A stretch of DNA of 64,000 nt from NCBI GenBank assembly GCA_007693785.1, contig RECY01000028.1:248001-312000 (forward strand), given 5' to 3'. Numbering within the stretch: position 1 is the first letter of the stretch; each line of letters begins with the position of its first letter. The DNA comes from Phycisphaerales bacterium (GTDB lineage Bacteria > Planctomycetota > Phycisphaerae > Phycisphaerales > UBA1924). Positions 54,661 through 63,425 of this stretch are shown one piece after another. The notes below the pieces were generated by a model. It was not told the origin of the DNA. It was given only the letters and a program-made list of their open reading frames with translations, and searched no databases. The position numbers and the translations under genes were made by a program.

Positions 54661-55881
54661 GTGGGCGAGGGTGAGGCGACGAAGCAAGCGGTTGGCGGGG
54701 CGACGCCCGGTCGATGGGCCGGGTTCCGACGCGTCTTCGGCGCGCAGGAGTCGGGCCTGCTGCTGGTGATCGTGCTGATGATGGCGGGGTTGACGCTGTT
54801 CAGCCCGACGATCGAGCAACGCTTGACGTACAACGTGCCGACGGATGCCTCGATCGAGCGTTCGCCGGATGACGCGGTGCGTGTGGTGCTGCCTTCGGGG
54901 CGTGCGCGTGTGTTCGAGCCCGAGGTTCGTCCGAGGGTGATCGAGAGCCGCACGACCGGCGTCCGGACGGTGGTGACGACCACGCCGGTGAACCGGTTTC
55001 TGAACCTGACGAACCTGACGCAGGTCGCGACGCAGGCGAGCTTCATCGCGATCATGGCGGTGGGGATGACGGCGATCATCGTGCTCGCGGGGATCGACCT
55101 GTCGATCGGGTCGATCTACGGCTTGGCGGCGTTCGTGGGCGCGATGGCGATGTCGGCCCTGGACGCGAGCGTCGGGTGGTGGATCAGCGTGCCGGTCGGG
55201 GTGGGGGTGTGCTGCCTGGTCGGTGCGGCCTGCGGTCTGGCGAACGGGCTGATGATCGTGGGCTTCCGCGTTCACCCGTTCGTGATCACGCTGGGGATGA
55301 TGGCGGCGCTGCGCGGGCTGATTTTCGTGCTCAGCCAGGGGCAGTCGATCGGCGGGTTCCCGCCTTCATACACGAGCGGGTTTTTCCGCCTTGAGTTCCT
55401 CGGGGTGTACCCGGTGCCGATCGCGTTCATGGTCGTCGTGGCGCTGATCGGGATGTTTGTGCTCTCGCGGACGGTGCTCGGGCGGCGGGTGTTCGCGACG
55501 GGCGGGAACGAGACGGCGGCTCGCTACGCGGGGATCCCGGTGGGGCGGGTGAAGATCATCGTGTACACGCTGGCGGGGCTGCTGGCGGGGCTGAGCGGGG
55601 CAATCTATTGCGGGTATTTCGGGGCGGCCGAGCCCGGTGCGGGGACGGCGTACGAGCTCCAGGTGATCGCGGCGACGGTGATCGGCGGCGCGTCGCTGAT
55701 GGGGGGGCGGGGGACGGCGGCGGGGGCCGTGCTGGGCGCGATCATTATTCAGTTGATCAACAACGGGATGCTGATCCTGGAGATCGATCAGCAGTACAAC
55801 CAGATCGTGATGGGCGTGGCGATTATTCTGGCGGTGGTGATCGACCAGGCGAAGCAGCGTCTCGGGGCTCGGGGCCGGTAG
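54661..55881 (+). CDS. Sugar ABC transporter permease (RbsC type)
   Basis: This 406-residue permease of the ribose/xylose/galactose ABC family has about ten membrane segments and the family motifs GMTAIIVLAGIDLSIGS and GTAYELQVIAATVIGGASLMGG, the latter followed by a coupling helix region. It starts at the GTG at 54661, just after GGAGG. Unlike most family members, it has an extra loop of about 55 residues (about 52-106) between the first and second membrane segments, rich in Arg, Val and Thr. It is followed by its binding-protein and ATPase genes. Sugar identity cannot be determined from sequence alone. Confidence 0.92.
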   Translation: MGEGEATKQAVGGATPGRWAGFRRVFGAQESGLLLVIVLMMAGLTLFSPTIEQRLTYNVPTDASIERSPDDAVRVVLPSGRARVFEPEVRPRVIESRTTGVRTVVTTTPVNRFLNLTNLTQVATQASFIAIMAVGMTAIIVLAGIDLSIGSIYGLAAFVGAMAMSALDASVGWWISVPVGVGVCCLVGAACGLANGLMIVGFRVHPFVITLGMMAALRGLIFVLSQGQSIGGFPPSYTSGFFRLEFLGVYPVPIAFMVVVALIGMFVLSRTVLGRRVFATGGNETAARYAGIPVGRVKIIVYTLAGLLAGLSGAIYCGYFGAAEPGAGTAYELQVIAATVIGGASLMGGRGTAAGAVLGAIIIQLINNGMLILEIDQQYNQIVMGVAIILAVVIDQAKQRLGARGR

Positions 55882-55955
55882 GCGCGGGGCGGGATCGCGG
55901 ACAACACGCGCCGGCGGCGAGCCGGGCGCGACGGATAGAACGGAGGGCATTCGAC

Positions 55956-57002
55956 ATGGCAGGCATGACTCGGCGGTTCGGAAAGATCGCGCTCGGCGGG
56001 CTGGCGATCCTGGCGGGGGCGGCGGTGCTGGCTTCCTGCGGGGAGCGCTCCGGGAGTGAGGGCGAGCGCGCCACAGGCGACTCGCCGAGCGGTGGGGACG
56101 GACGCAGCTACACCATCGGCGTGATCGCCAAGAGCCAGGGCAACGCCGTCTTTCAGGCGGCGCGTGTCGGGGCGGAGGCGGCGGCTGCGGAGCTCTCACG
56201 AGAGCACGGCGTCCAGGTGACGATCAACTGGCGCACGCCGACGCAGGAGGACGCCCAGCAGCAGGCGACCTACGTCGATCAGCTCGTTTCCGGCGGGATC
56301 GACGGGATCGCGATCAGCGCGAGCGACCCGAACCTGCTGCGCAGCACGATCAACAACGCGGTGCGCAGCGGCGTGACGGTGGTCACCTTTGACTCGGACG
56401 TGCCCGACAGCGACCGGATGGCGTACTACGGCGTGGACGACGCCGCGGCCGGGGCGCGGGTGATGGCGGAGCTGGCTCGGATTCTCGACGGCGAGGGCGT
56501 GGTCGCGGTGTTGGCGGGGAACCAGAACGCGACGAATCTGCAGGCGCGGGTGCGGGGCGTGCGTGAGGAGGCCGCCAGGCACGAGGGCATCCGGATTCTC
56601 GACGTGTACTACCACCCGGAGACGGCGAACGACGCGGTGGAGCGGATGCGTCAGGTGCAGACGGCGAACCCGCAGATCACGGGGTGGGCGTTGGTGGGTG
56701 GCTGGCCGTTGTACACCGAGAACGCGCTGGACGGGATCCATCAGAACGCGGCGGTGGTGAGCATGGACCCGCTGCCGCTCCCGCTGCGGTATCTGGAGCG
56801 GGGTCAGGTGCAGGTGCTGGTCGGGCAGCCGTATTACGGGTGGGGCTACGAGGCGGTGAAGATGATCTTTGACGAGATCCACAACGACCAGCGTCCGGAG
56901 AACGAGATCGTGATCGCGGAGATGGACATCGTGACCCGGGACAACGTGGACGAGTTCGTGGGCCGATGGGAGCGCTGGCTGCAGGGGCAGGGTGGGAACT
57001 GA
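55956..57002 (+). CDS. Sugar ABC transporter substrate-binding lipoprotein
   Basis: This 348-residue protein is a periplasmic type-1 binding protein (RbsB-like) anchored by a lipoprotein signal with LASC. The mature chain begins with IGVIAKSQGNAVFQAARVG, continues with DGIAISASDPNLLRSTINNAVRSG and TVVTFDSD, and has a second-lobe NQNATNLQARVRG, all family landmarks. The ATG at 55956 has CGGAGGG upstream. A Gly/Ser/Glu-rich linker of about 25 residues follows the lipid-attachment Cys. It lies between the permease and ATPase genes in one operon. Confidence 0.92.
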   Translation: MAGMTRRFGKIALGGLAILAGAAVLASCGERSGSEGERATGDSPSGGDGRSYTIGVIAKSQGNAVFQAARVGAEAAAAELSREHGVQVTINWRTPTQEDAQQQATYVDQLVSGGIDGIAISASDPNLLRSTINNAVRSGVTVVTFDSDVPDSDRMAYYGVDDAAAGARVMAELARILDGEGVVAVLAGNQNATNLQARVRGVREEAARHEGIRILDVYYHPETANDAVERMRQVQTANPQITGWALVGGWPLYTENALDGIHQNAAVVSMDPLPLPLRYLERGQVQVLVGQPYYGWGYEAVKMIFDEIHNDQRPENEIVIAEMDIVTRDNVDEFVGRWERWLQGQGGN

Positions 57003-57107
57003 GGCGCGGGTTGGGTCTGGAAAGCGCACGCCGCGGCGGGCCGAAGCGGGCGCGCCCCGGTTTTGCTTCGCGGCCTTCTGGCTGATGAGGCGGGTGGAAG
57101 GGCGTCG

Positions 57108-58757
57108 ATGAGCGAGTCGGGCGAGATCCTCGTGGCGCACGGGATCAGCAAGCGCTTCGGCAGCACGCAGGCGTTGCTGGACGTCTCGGTCTCCTTCCGG
57201 GCGGGTGAGGTCCATGCGCTGATGGGGGAGAACGGCGCGGGCAAGAGCACGCTCGGCAAGGTCATCGCCGGGCTGCACCGCCAGGACGAGGGCAGCGTCA
57301 CGCTGGGGGGGCGCGAGCTCAAGCCCGGGAACCTGGACGACGCGTTCGCGCGTGGCGTCCGCATCGTGCACCAGGAGCTCGCGCAGTGCCCGAACCTGTC
57401 GGTCGCGGAGAATCTCTGCCTGCACGCGGTGCCGCGCGGGCGGTTCGGGACGGTGGACTTCAAATCGATGATCCGGCGTGCGGCGTCGCTCGTGCACCGC
57501 CTCGACCCGGGGATCGACGTGCGCCGGCGGCTGGGGACGCTGCCGCCGGGGCGTCGGCAGATCTGCCAGATCGCGTCGGCGCTGGACGATCGCTCGTCGG
57601 AGGGCGGGAGCGCGCCGCGGGTGATCGTGTTCGATGAGCCGACGAGCTCGCTGAGCGTGGCGGAGGCGGATCGTCTGCTGGAGATCACGCGTCAGCTCGC
57701 GGATGAAGGGATCACGGTGATCTACGTCTCGCACCGGATGGGCGAGATCTTCGCGTGCTGCGACCGGGTCTCGGTCCTGCGCGACGGGAAGTACGTCGCG
57801 ACGAGCAACGTGAAGGACATGGACGAGCCGGCGCTGGTGGAGCAGATGCTCGGGCGACGACTCGGTGCGGCGGCGAGCGAAGCGGGCGGGGCACCGGGCG
57901 TGGGCGTGGAGGAGGCGGGAGCCGCGGGCGCGTCGCGCGAGAGCGGGGAAGCCGCGGCGATCCGCAAGATCGCCGGCAACCCGCGTAAAAACACGCCCGC
58001 GGCGGCTCCCGAAGCGACCGAGCACGCGCTGCTGGAAGTGGACGACGTGCGCAGCCCCGGGCTGCTGCACGGCGTCTCGCTGCGCGTCCGCCCGGGGGAG
58101 GTGGTCGGGCTCGGTGGGCTCGTCGGCGCGGGGCGGAGCGAGCTGCTCGACGCGATCTTCGGGCTCGATAAACGCGCGAGCGGGCGGCTCCGCGTCGGCG
58201 GGCAGAAGATCCCGCTGCGCCGCCCGCGTGCGATGATCCGCGCGAAGGTCGGCTATGTGCCGGAGGATCGGCGTTTGCAGGGGTTGTTCCTGCAACTGGG
58301 CATCGGGGAGAACCTGGTGGTGCCGCTGATGCCGTCGCTGGCGCGGGCCGGCGTGCGCAATCTTTCGGCAGAGCGAAAACTCGTCACGGAACGGATGCGG
58401 GACTTGCAGGTGAAGGCGGCGAGCGCGGGCTCGATCCCGGACGAGCTGAGCGGGGGGAACCAGCAGAAGGTGCTGATCGCGCGGTGGATGGGGCGCGAGA
58501 CGCGGGTCCTGATTCTCGACGAGCCGACGCGCGGGATCGACGTCGGGACCAAGGCGGAGATCTACAAGCTGATCCGGGCGGCCGCGGGCAAGGGCATGGC
58601 TGTGCTGCTCGTGTCCAGTGAGATGCCGGAGTTGCTCGCGCTGAGCGATCGCGTGCTGGTCATGGCCGCGGGGCGGATCACGGGCGAGCTCCGCGGCGAG
58701 GAGATGACGCAGACCAACGTCCTCACGCTCGCGACGCGGGAGAAGCAGTCGGCCTGA
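57108..58757 (+). CDS. Sugar ABC transporter ATPase with two nucleotide-binding domains
   Basis: This 549-residue RbsA/MglA-type ATPase has two nucleotide-binding domains. The first has the full Walker A (MGENGAGKST), FDEPTSSLS Walker B and YVSHRM switch; its signature region is degenerate (LPPGRRQ). The second has a degenerate Walker A (GGLVGAGRSEL), an intact LSGGNQQKV signature and LILDEPTRGIDVGTK, as usual for this family. An Ala/Gly/Glu-rich linker of about 45 residues (about 252-300) between the domains is longer than in typical relatives. I start at the ATG at 57108, 105 bases after the binding-protein stop. Confidence 0.93.
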   Translation: MSESGEILVAHGISKRFGSTQALLDVSVSFRAGEVHALMGENGAGKSTLGKVIAGLHRQDEGSVTLGGRELKPGNLDDAFARGVRIVHQELAQCPNLSVAENLCLHAVPRGRFGTVDFKSMIRRAASLVHRLDPGIDVRRRLGTLPPGRRQICQIASALDDRSSEGGSAPRVIVFDEPTSSLSVAEADRLLEITRQLADEGITVIYVSHRMGEIFACCDRVSVLRDGKYVATSNVKDMDEPALVEQMLGRRLGAAASEAGGAPGVGVEEAGAAGASRESGEAAAIRKIAGNPRKNTPAAAPEATEHALLEVDDVRSPGLLHGVSLRVRPGEVVGLGGLVGAGRSELLDAIFGLDKRASGRLRVGGQKIPLRRPRAMIRAKVGYVPEDRRLQGLFLQLGIGENLVVPLMPSLARAGVRNLSAERKLVTERMRDLQVKAASAGSIPDELSGGNQQKVLIARWMGRETRVLILDEPTRGIDVGTKAEIYKLIRAAAGKGMAVLLVSSEMPELLALSDRVLVMAAGRITGELRGEEMTQTNVLTLATREKQSA

Positions 58758-58762
58758 GCCGT

Positions 58763-60226
58763 TCACACGCCCGTGCCGCCTTGCATCGCGCGCGTCAGGG
58801 TGGCGACGTCGTCGAGCGCGTCCAGGTCGCGCACGATCGCGGCGATCGCGTCGCACGCGTGCTCGCCGAGCACCGGCGACGCGAGGCTCCGGAGCTTGGC
58901 GTGCAGCTCGTCGTCGCTCATGGGGTGGCGCGGGTCCCCCTTGGGATGGCTGACCTCGCCCGTGTGGCTCCTGCCGTCGGCGAGCGTGATCGTGACGCGG
59001 CTCGGCTGTTCGGCGGGGAACCGGGACTCGAAGCTTGCATTCGGCACAACGTGGACCGCGTCCATGAGCGGGATGAGGGCGGGATCGCGGACGCGTTCGG
59101 GGTCGAACTGGGCGGGTGTGAGCCGCCCGTCCGCAAGCATCGCGGCAATCGCGTACGGGAGCGAATGGTCGGCCGTCTCGCGCGTCGTGGGGCGGTACTT
59201 CGCGGGATCACCCAGAATATCGGCGGCGCGAGCGATGACCTCGACACGGATCTCGCGGACGTCGTCGCACGCAAAGCGGTGCTTGTTGCGGATCGCGCCG
59301 ATCGCCGACAGCGGCGCGTGCATGAGCGCTTCGACCGGGAACGACTTCATGCCGCAGCGGGTGATGCGGTAGTCGTCGGCAGGTGATCGCGGCAGCTCGC
59401 GGGTCAGCCCGTCGGCGTCGAAGCCGCACGGGGCCCCGCCGGACTGCGCATGACGCATGGTGTGGAACAGGCCCTCCTTGCCGTCGATGATGTGCGCTGG
59501 CCCGGTGTAGCCGCGGGCGGCGAGGAGCGCGGATTCCACGCCCATCCGCGCGGCCCACGGATCCACGGTGTTCTTCATCATCGTGAGCTCGCCCGCGGTC
59601 ACCGCGCCCAGCGTGCCCGTGCGCGACGCGCTGATGCCCATCGCGTGGACGAGCCGGTCGGGGCTGAGCTCGAGGACGCGCCCGGCGCCGATCGGCGCCG
59701 CAAAGCCTGAGAGCGTCGCGTGGTGCCAGCCGTATTCGCGGATCCCCGGACGCCCGATCTCCGCGAAGCGGCACTGCAGCTCGTACACGATCACCGTCGC
59801 GAGGATCAGCTCCCGCCCGCTTCGGCCCAGCGATTCGCAGAGCGCGAGCGGGGCGCAGATGAGGTCCGAAGGGTGGGCGGGGTCGGCCTGCCAATAGATG
59901 TCGTTGAAATCGAGCGCACGGACCATGTGGCTGTTGAGGAACGCCGCGTCGACAGGGTTGGTTCGCAAGCCGCCAACGAAGACGCCGCACGGCGCATCGG
60001 CGGCTGGAGGCGCGAGCGCGCGATGGTGCTCAAGAAGGATCCGCGCGTCCTCGGTCTGGCTCCCGCCCGCGGCGCAGGCGAGCGAATCGAGCCAGAACCG
60101 CTTGGCGTGCGCGATCGATTCGGGGCTCAGGTCGTCAAACGTTAACGTGGCGGCCCACTCGGCCAGGTCGCGGGCGAGGAAACGTTCGGTGGCAAAGGCG
60201 GGCGGCGCGGATGGGGCTGCGGTCAT
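58763..60226 (-). CDS. MmgE/PrpD family protein
   Basis: This 487-residue protein belongs to the MmgE/PrpD family, which includes 2-methylcitrate dehydratase and cis-aconitate decarboxylase. Expected blocks are SIAHAKRFWLDSLACAAGGS, FLNSHMVRALDFNDIYW with the catalytic-region residues, HATLSGFAAPIGAGRVLELS, and MSRTG-like GISASRTGTLGAVTAGELTMMKN. MKSFPVEALMHAPLSAI follows. The gene overlaps the dehydrogenase stop by four bases and is the last of the coupled run. Sequence alone does not say whether it dehydrates or decarboxylates; it ends five bases from the convergent ABC ATPase stop. Confidence 0.9.
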   Translation of the reverse strand: MTAAPSAPPAFATERFLARDLAEWAATLTFDDLSPESIAHAKRFWLDSLACAAGGSQTEDARILLEHHRALAPPAADAPCGVFVGGLRTNPVDAAFLNSHMVRALDFNDIYWQADPAHPSDLICAPLALCESLGRSGRELILATVIVYELQCRFAEIGRPGIREYGWHHATLSGFAAPIGAGRVLELSPDRLVHAMGISASRTGTLGAVTAGELTMMKNTVDPWAARMGVESALLAARGYTGPAHIIDGKEGLFHTMRHAQSGGAPCGFDADGLTRELPRSPADDYRITRCGMKSFPVEALMHAPLSAIGAIRNKHRFACDDVREIRVEVIARAADILGDPAKYRPTTRETADHSLPYAIAAMLADGRLTPAQFDPERVRDPALIPLMDAVHVVPNASFESRFPAEQPSRVTITLADGRSHTGEVSHPKGDPRHPMSDDELHAKLRSLASPVLGEHACDAIAAIVRDLDALDDVATLTRAMQGGTGV

Positions 60227-61416
60227 GAGCGTGCGGGCTCCGGGTTGGCGGGTGCGTGCGCTTGGATGCGGTCGATCAGGCGATCGGTGATCTGTCCGGT
60301 GGTCGCGACGGGCTCGCCGGGCAAGGCGACGTCGCGCGTGTTCGCGAGCCCGTCGCGGATGAGCCCGGCGATGGCGGCTTCGAGACGCTCGGCGAGCTCG
60401 TCACGCGCGAGCCACTCGAGCATCATGCGGGCGCTGAGCAGCATCGCGATCGGGTTGGCGAGGTTCTGCCCGGCGATATCCGGCGCCGAGCCGTGGGTGG
60501 GCTCAAAGACCGCGAAGCGGTCGCCGATGTTGCCGGAGGGTGCGAAGCCGAGCCCGCCGACGAGCCCGGCGGCAAGATCGCTCACGATGTCGCCGAACAT
60601 GTTCTCAGCGACGATGACATCGAAACGCTCCGGCTGCATGACGAGCTGCGTGCACGCGGCGTCCATGTTCGCTTCGCTCGCGTCGATCTCCGGGAACTCG
60701 CTGGCGACGGCTCGGAACCGCTCGGTCATGACGCCGCCGGTTTCGCGCAGCACGTTGGGCTTTTCCAGAAGCGTCACACGCCGGCGCCCGTGCGCCCGTG
60801 CGTAATCGAACGCGCTTCGAGCGATGCGCTCCGCACCTGGGCGGCTCACAAACCGCGTCGAGAGCGACACCTGATCGAGCCCGAGCTCGAACCATCGCCG
60901 CATACGATCGGGGTGCCCGTGCTCCGGGTCGCTCATGACCCGGGCGAGCGGCTCGGGAAGTGTTCGCCATTCGATGCCGCCGTAGAGGCCTTCGGTGTTC
61001 TCGCGGAAAACGACGAGATCGGTGGCGTCGCGGATGTTCCGTGGATTCCCGGCGTACGCGCGGCACGGGCGGATCGCGGTGTGCAAATCAAAGTGTTGGC
61101 GGAGGCGCACGATCGGGCTGGTGTACCGACGAGCACCGGTGCGGAGCTCGGGAGGGAGCTCCTTCTCCGCTTCGGTCGCGGGCTTGCTGGTGATCGCGCC
61201 GAAGAGGGCCGCGTCGCAGGACTCGAGCGCACGGATCGTGCGCTCGGGGAGCGCGTCGCCTTCGGTCTGCCAGAAACGCCACCCCACGTCGCACTCGATG
61301 TACTCGGCCTCGAAGGCGAGCGCATCGAGCACGCGCCGAGCGGCGTGCAGAACCTCCGGCCCGATGCCGTCGCCGGGCAGGAGCGCGATAAGGGGGCGTG
61401 CGTGTCTCGTGGTCAT
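60223..61416 (-). CDS. Isocitrate/isopropylmalate dehydrogenase-family enzyme
   Basis: This 397-residue NAD(P)-dependent decarboxylating dehydrogenase has LLPGDGIGPEVL at the N-terminus, VFRENTEGLYGGIEW, the metal-binding DIVSDLAAGLVGGLGFAPS block, and EPTHGSAPDIAGQNLANP near the C-terminus. The closest groups are homoisocitrate/isocitrate/tartrate-type dehydrogenases rather than the classical 3-isopropylmalate enzyme. It overlaps both neighbours by four bases. In this operon an aconitase-family enzyme would supply its (iso)citrate-like substrate, which is then oxidatively decarboxylated to a 2-oxo acid. Exact substrate unknown. Confidence 0.88.
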   Translation of the reverse strand: MTTRHARPLIALLPGDGIGPEVLHAARRVLDALAFEAEYIECDVGWRFWQTEGDALPERTIRALESCDAALFGAITSKPATEAEKELPPELRTGARRYTSPIVRLRQHFDLHTAIRPCRAYAGNPRNIRDATDLVVFRENTEGLYGGIEWRTLPEPLARVMSDPEHGHPDRMRRWFELGLDQVSLSTRFVSRPGAERIARSAFDYARAHGRRRVTLLEKPNVLRETGGVMTERFRAVASEFPEIDASEANMDAACTQLVMQPERFDVIVAENMFGDIVSDLAAGLVGGLGFAPSGNIGDRFAVFEPTHGSAPDIAGQNLANPIAMLLSARMMLEWLARDELAERLEAAIAGLIRDGLANTRDVALPGEPVATTGQITDRLIDRIQAHAPANPEPARS

Positions 61417-63425
61417 GCAGGAACTCCGGCGGGCTCTGGCGTGATGTGATCAGCGCGCCCTCGCAAGCGATCGGCGAGGAGCGATTCCAGTCCGCCGGCA
61501 ACGATGAGGCGTTGCGCGGGCTCGGTGAGCGGGCGAAAGGAGAATACTCGATCGGCGCACCACACGGATGAGGTTGCAAAATCGATCCGGAGTTGCGGGC
61601 CTGCAATCGTGCGCGCGCCCCGTGCAGGTCCGAGCGTTTCTCGCAGGTGATTGAAGAGCTCGGGGCATTCGAGTGTGATGAGCCCGTTGTTCAACGCGTT
61701 GCGCTGATATGTCTGGCTCAGGCTCGCGGCGATCACGACGCGGACGCCGAAGGCTTGGAGCGCGGTCGCGGACTGCTCCCGGCTCGAACCGGTCCCGAAG
61801 CGATGGCCCGCGACGATCACGTCGTCGCGCTGCGCGATCGTACGAAACGTGGGATCGTAATTCTGCATCACGAACTCGCCCTGCTGGGTTCGTGTGATGT
61901 CATCGCGGTACGTGACGTCCCGAGCGTAGATGCCGTCGGTGTTGATGCTGTCGGTTGGAAGGAGCACGGCTCGGGCGCAGATCTCACGCGGGAAGGCCGG
62001 GATCAGGCTTGTGATTGGCACACTGTCTTTGCGCGCGGGCATTGTCTCGCACAGCGTGGCGCGGAGCGTCCCGGTCAGACTCGTGGGCGAGGCGATCTGT
62101 CCGCGAATGGCGGATTCGGCGACGACCGCTGGGCTCGCGAGGTAGCAGTGCGCGTCGCGGGCGCCCATGCGGCCTTCAAAGTTCCGGTTCGTCGCGCTGA
62201 TCCCGACCTCGCCCGGCTCCAGCGTCCCCTCACCGAGCCCAATGCACGCGCCGCAGCCGGGCGGGAGCGGGACGGCGCCCGCGTCAAGCAGCGTGCGCCA
62301 AACGCCGCGGCGCTCGGCTTCACGCTGGACCTCGCTAGAGGCGGCCGCGATGTAGAGACGCACGTGCGACGCGACGCGTCGCCCAGCACAAAAGATCGCT
62401 GCGGCCGCCTCAAGATCTGACAAGCGACCGTTCACGCAACTCATCAGATACGCTTTATCGATGCGGACGGGTTCGTCATCAAACGACGCGGCGGATCGCG
62501 CGAAGGTGATGCTGTTCGGCCCGCTCACGTGCGGCGTCACGCTCGCCAGATCCAGCTCGATCTCACGCACGTACTGCGCGTTCTCATCCGAGCGGATCTC
62601 GTCGCGAGCCGACCACCAGCGGGCGACGTCGGCGCGTGTGAACGCCGGGCTGGAGCGGGGCGCTATCGCGTTCGCCCGTTCGAGCAGCCATTTGCGGAGC
62701 GGCTCGTCGAACGGGAAAAGCCCCGCGAGTGCGCCCCACTCGGTTGTCATGTTCGCGATCGTCATCCGCTCGTCGATGCTGAGCGTCTCGACACCGTCGC
62801 CGGTGAACTCAATCGCGGTGTTCTGAACTTCGCCGCTGCGGAAGTGTGCGCAGAGGGCAAGGACGGCGTCCTTCCCGCTGACGCCGGGCCGGAGGCGTCC
62901 GCCGAGCGTGACACGCACCTGCTCGGGAACTTGCCACCACGTTTCGCCGGTCGCCCAGGCCGCGGCGGCGTCGGTGCGGACGATGGGCGTGCCGAGTGCG
63001 CCGATGGCGCCGTACATGTTGGCGTGCGAATCGGAGCCAACCACGAGCGAGCCCGGCGTCACGAGGTCCTCTTCGATCATGACCTGATGCGCGATGCCGC
63101 GACCGGGCGGGAAGTACCGGATCCCGTGGCGCTCGGCGAACGCCCGGATCTTGGCGTACTTACCGAGGTTTTCCGGCGTGTGGTTCTGGATGTCGTGATC
63201 CATCGCGAACACGGGCTGCGACGGATCCTCAACTCTCGCGTTCGGGCCGGCCAGGGCATGGAACTTCGGGATCACCGCGCTCGTGTTGTCGTGCGTCATC
63301 ACGTGACGCGGGCGGATGGTCACGTAGTCTCCCGCCCGCGGCGGTCGCGAACCGCGCCACGCGACGGCGTGGCGAGCGACAATCTTCTCGATCGCGGTGC
63401 GTGGGCTTGCCGTGTGGCGACTCAC
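61413..63425 (-). CDS. Aconitase-family hydratase with fused swivel domain
   Basis: This 670-residue protein has the [4Fe-4S]-binding core with YLMSCVNGRLSD and PPGCGACIGLGEG (the Cys ligands), and GTLEPGEVGISATNRNFEGRMG. These are followed by the swivel domain with VIVAGHRFGTGSSREQSATAL and LSQTYQRNALNNGL. The fused large and small parts are the layout of aconitate hydratase rather than split LeuC/LeuD, though the length (about 670) is shorter than TCA aconitases of about 750-890. The GTG start overlaps the HD gene stop (GTGA). It may hydrate aconitate, homoaconitate or a methylated analogue. Confidence 0.88.
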   Translation of the reverse strand: MSRHTASPRTAIEKIVARHAVAWRGSRPPRAGDYVTIRPRHVMTHDNTSAVIPKFHALAGPNARVEDPSQPVFAMDHDIQNHTPENLGKYAKIRAFAERHGIRYFPPGRGIAHQVMIEEDLVTPGSLVVGSDSHANMYGAIGALGTPIVRTDAAAAWATGETWWQVPEQVRVTLGGRLRPGVSGKDAVLALCAHFRSGEVQNTAIEFTGDGVETLSIDERMTIANMTTEWGALAGLFPFDEPLRKWLLERANAIAPRSSPAFTRADVARWWSARDEIRSDENAQYVREIELDLASVTPHVSGPNSITFARSAASFDDEPVRIDKAYLMSCVNGRLSDLEAAAAIFCAGRRVASHVRLYIAAASSEVQREAERRGVWRTLLDAGAVPLPPGCGACIGLGEGTLEPGEVGISATNRNFEGRMGARDAHCYLASPAVVAESAIRGQIASPTSLTGTLRATLCETMPARKDSVPITSLIPAFPREICARAVLLPTDSINTDGIYARDVTYRDDITRTQQGEFVMQNYDPTFRTIAQRDDVIVAGHRFGTGSSREQSATALQAFGVRVVIAASLSQTYQRNALNNGLITLECPELFNHLRETLGPARGARTIAGPQLRIDFATSSVWCADRVFSFRPLTEPAQRLIVAGGLESLLADRLRGRADHITPEPAGVPA

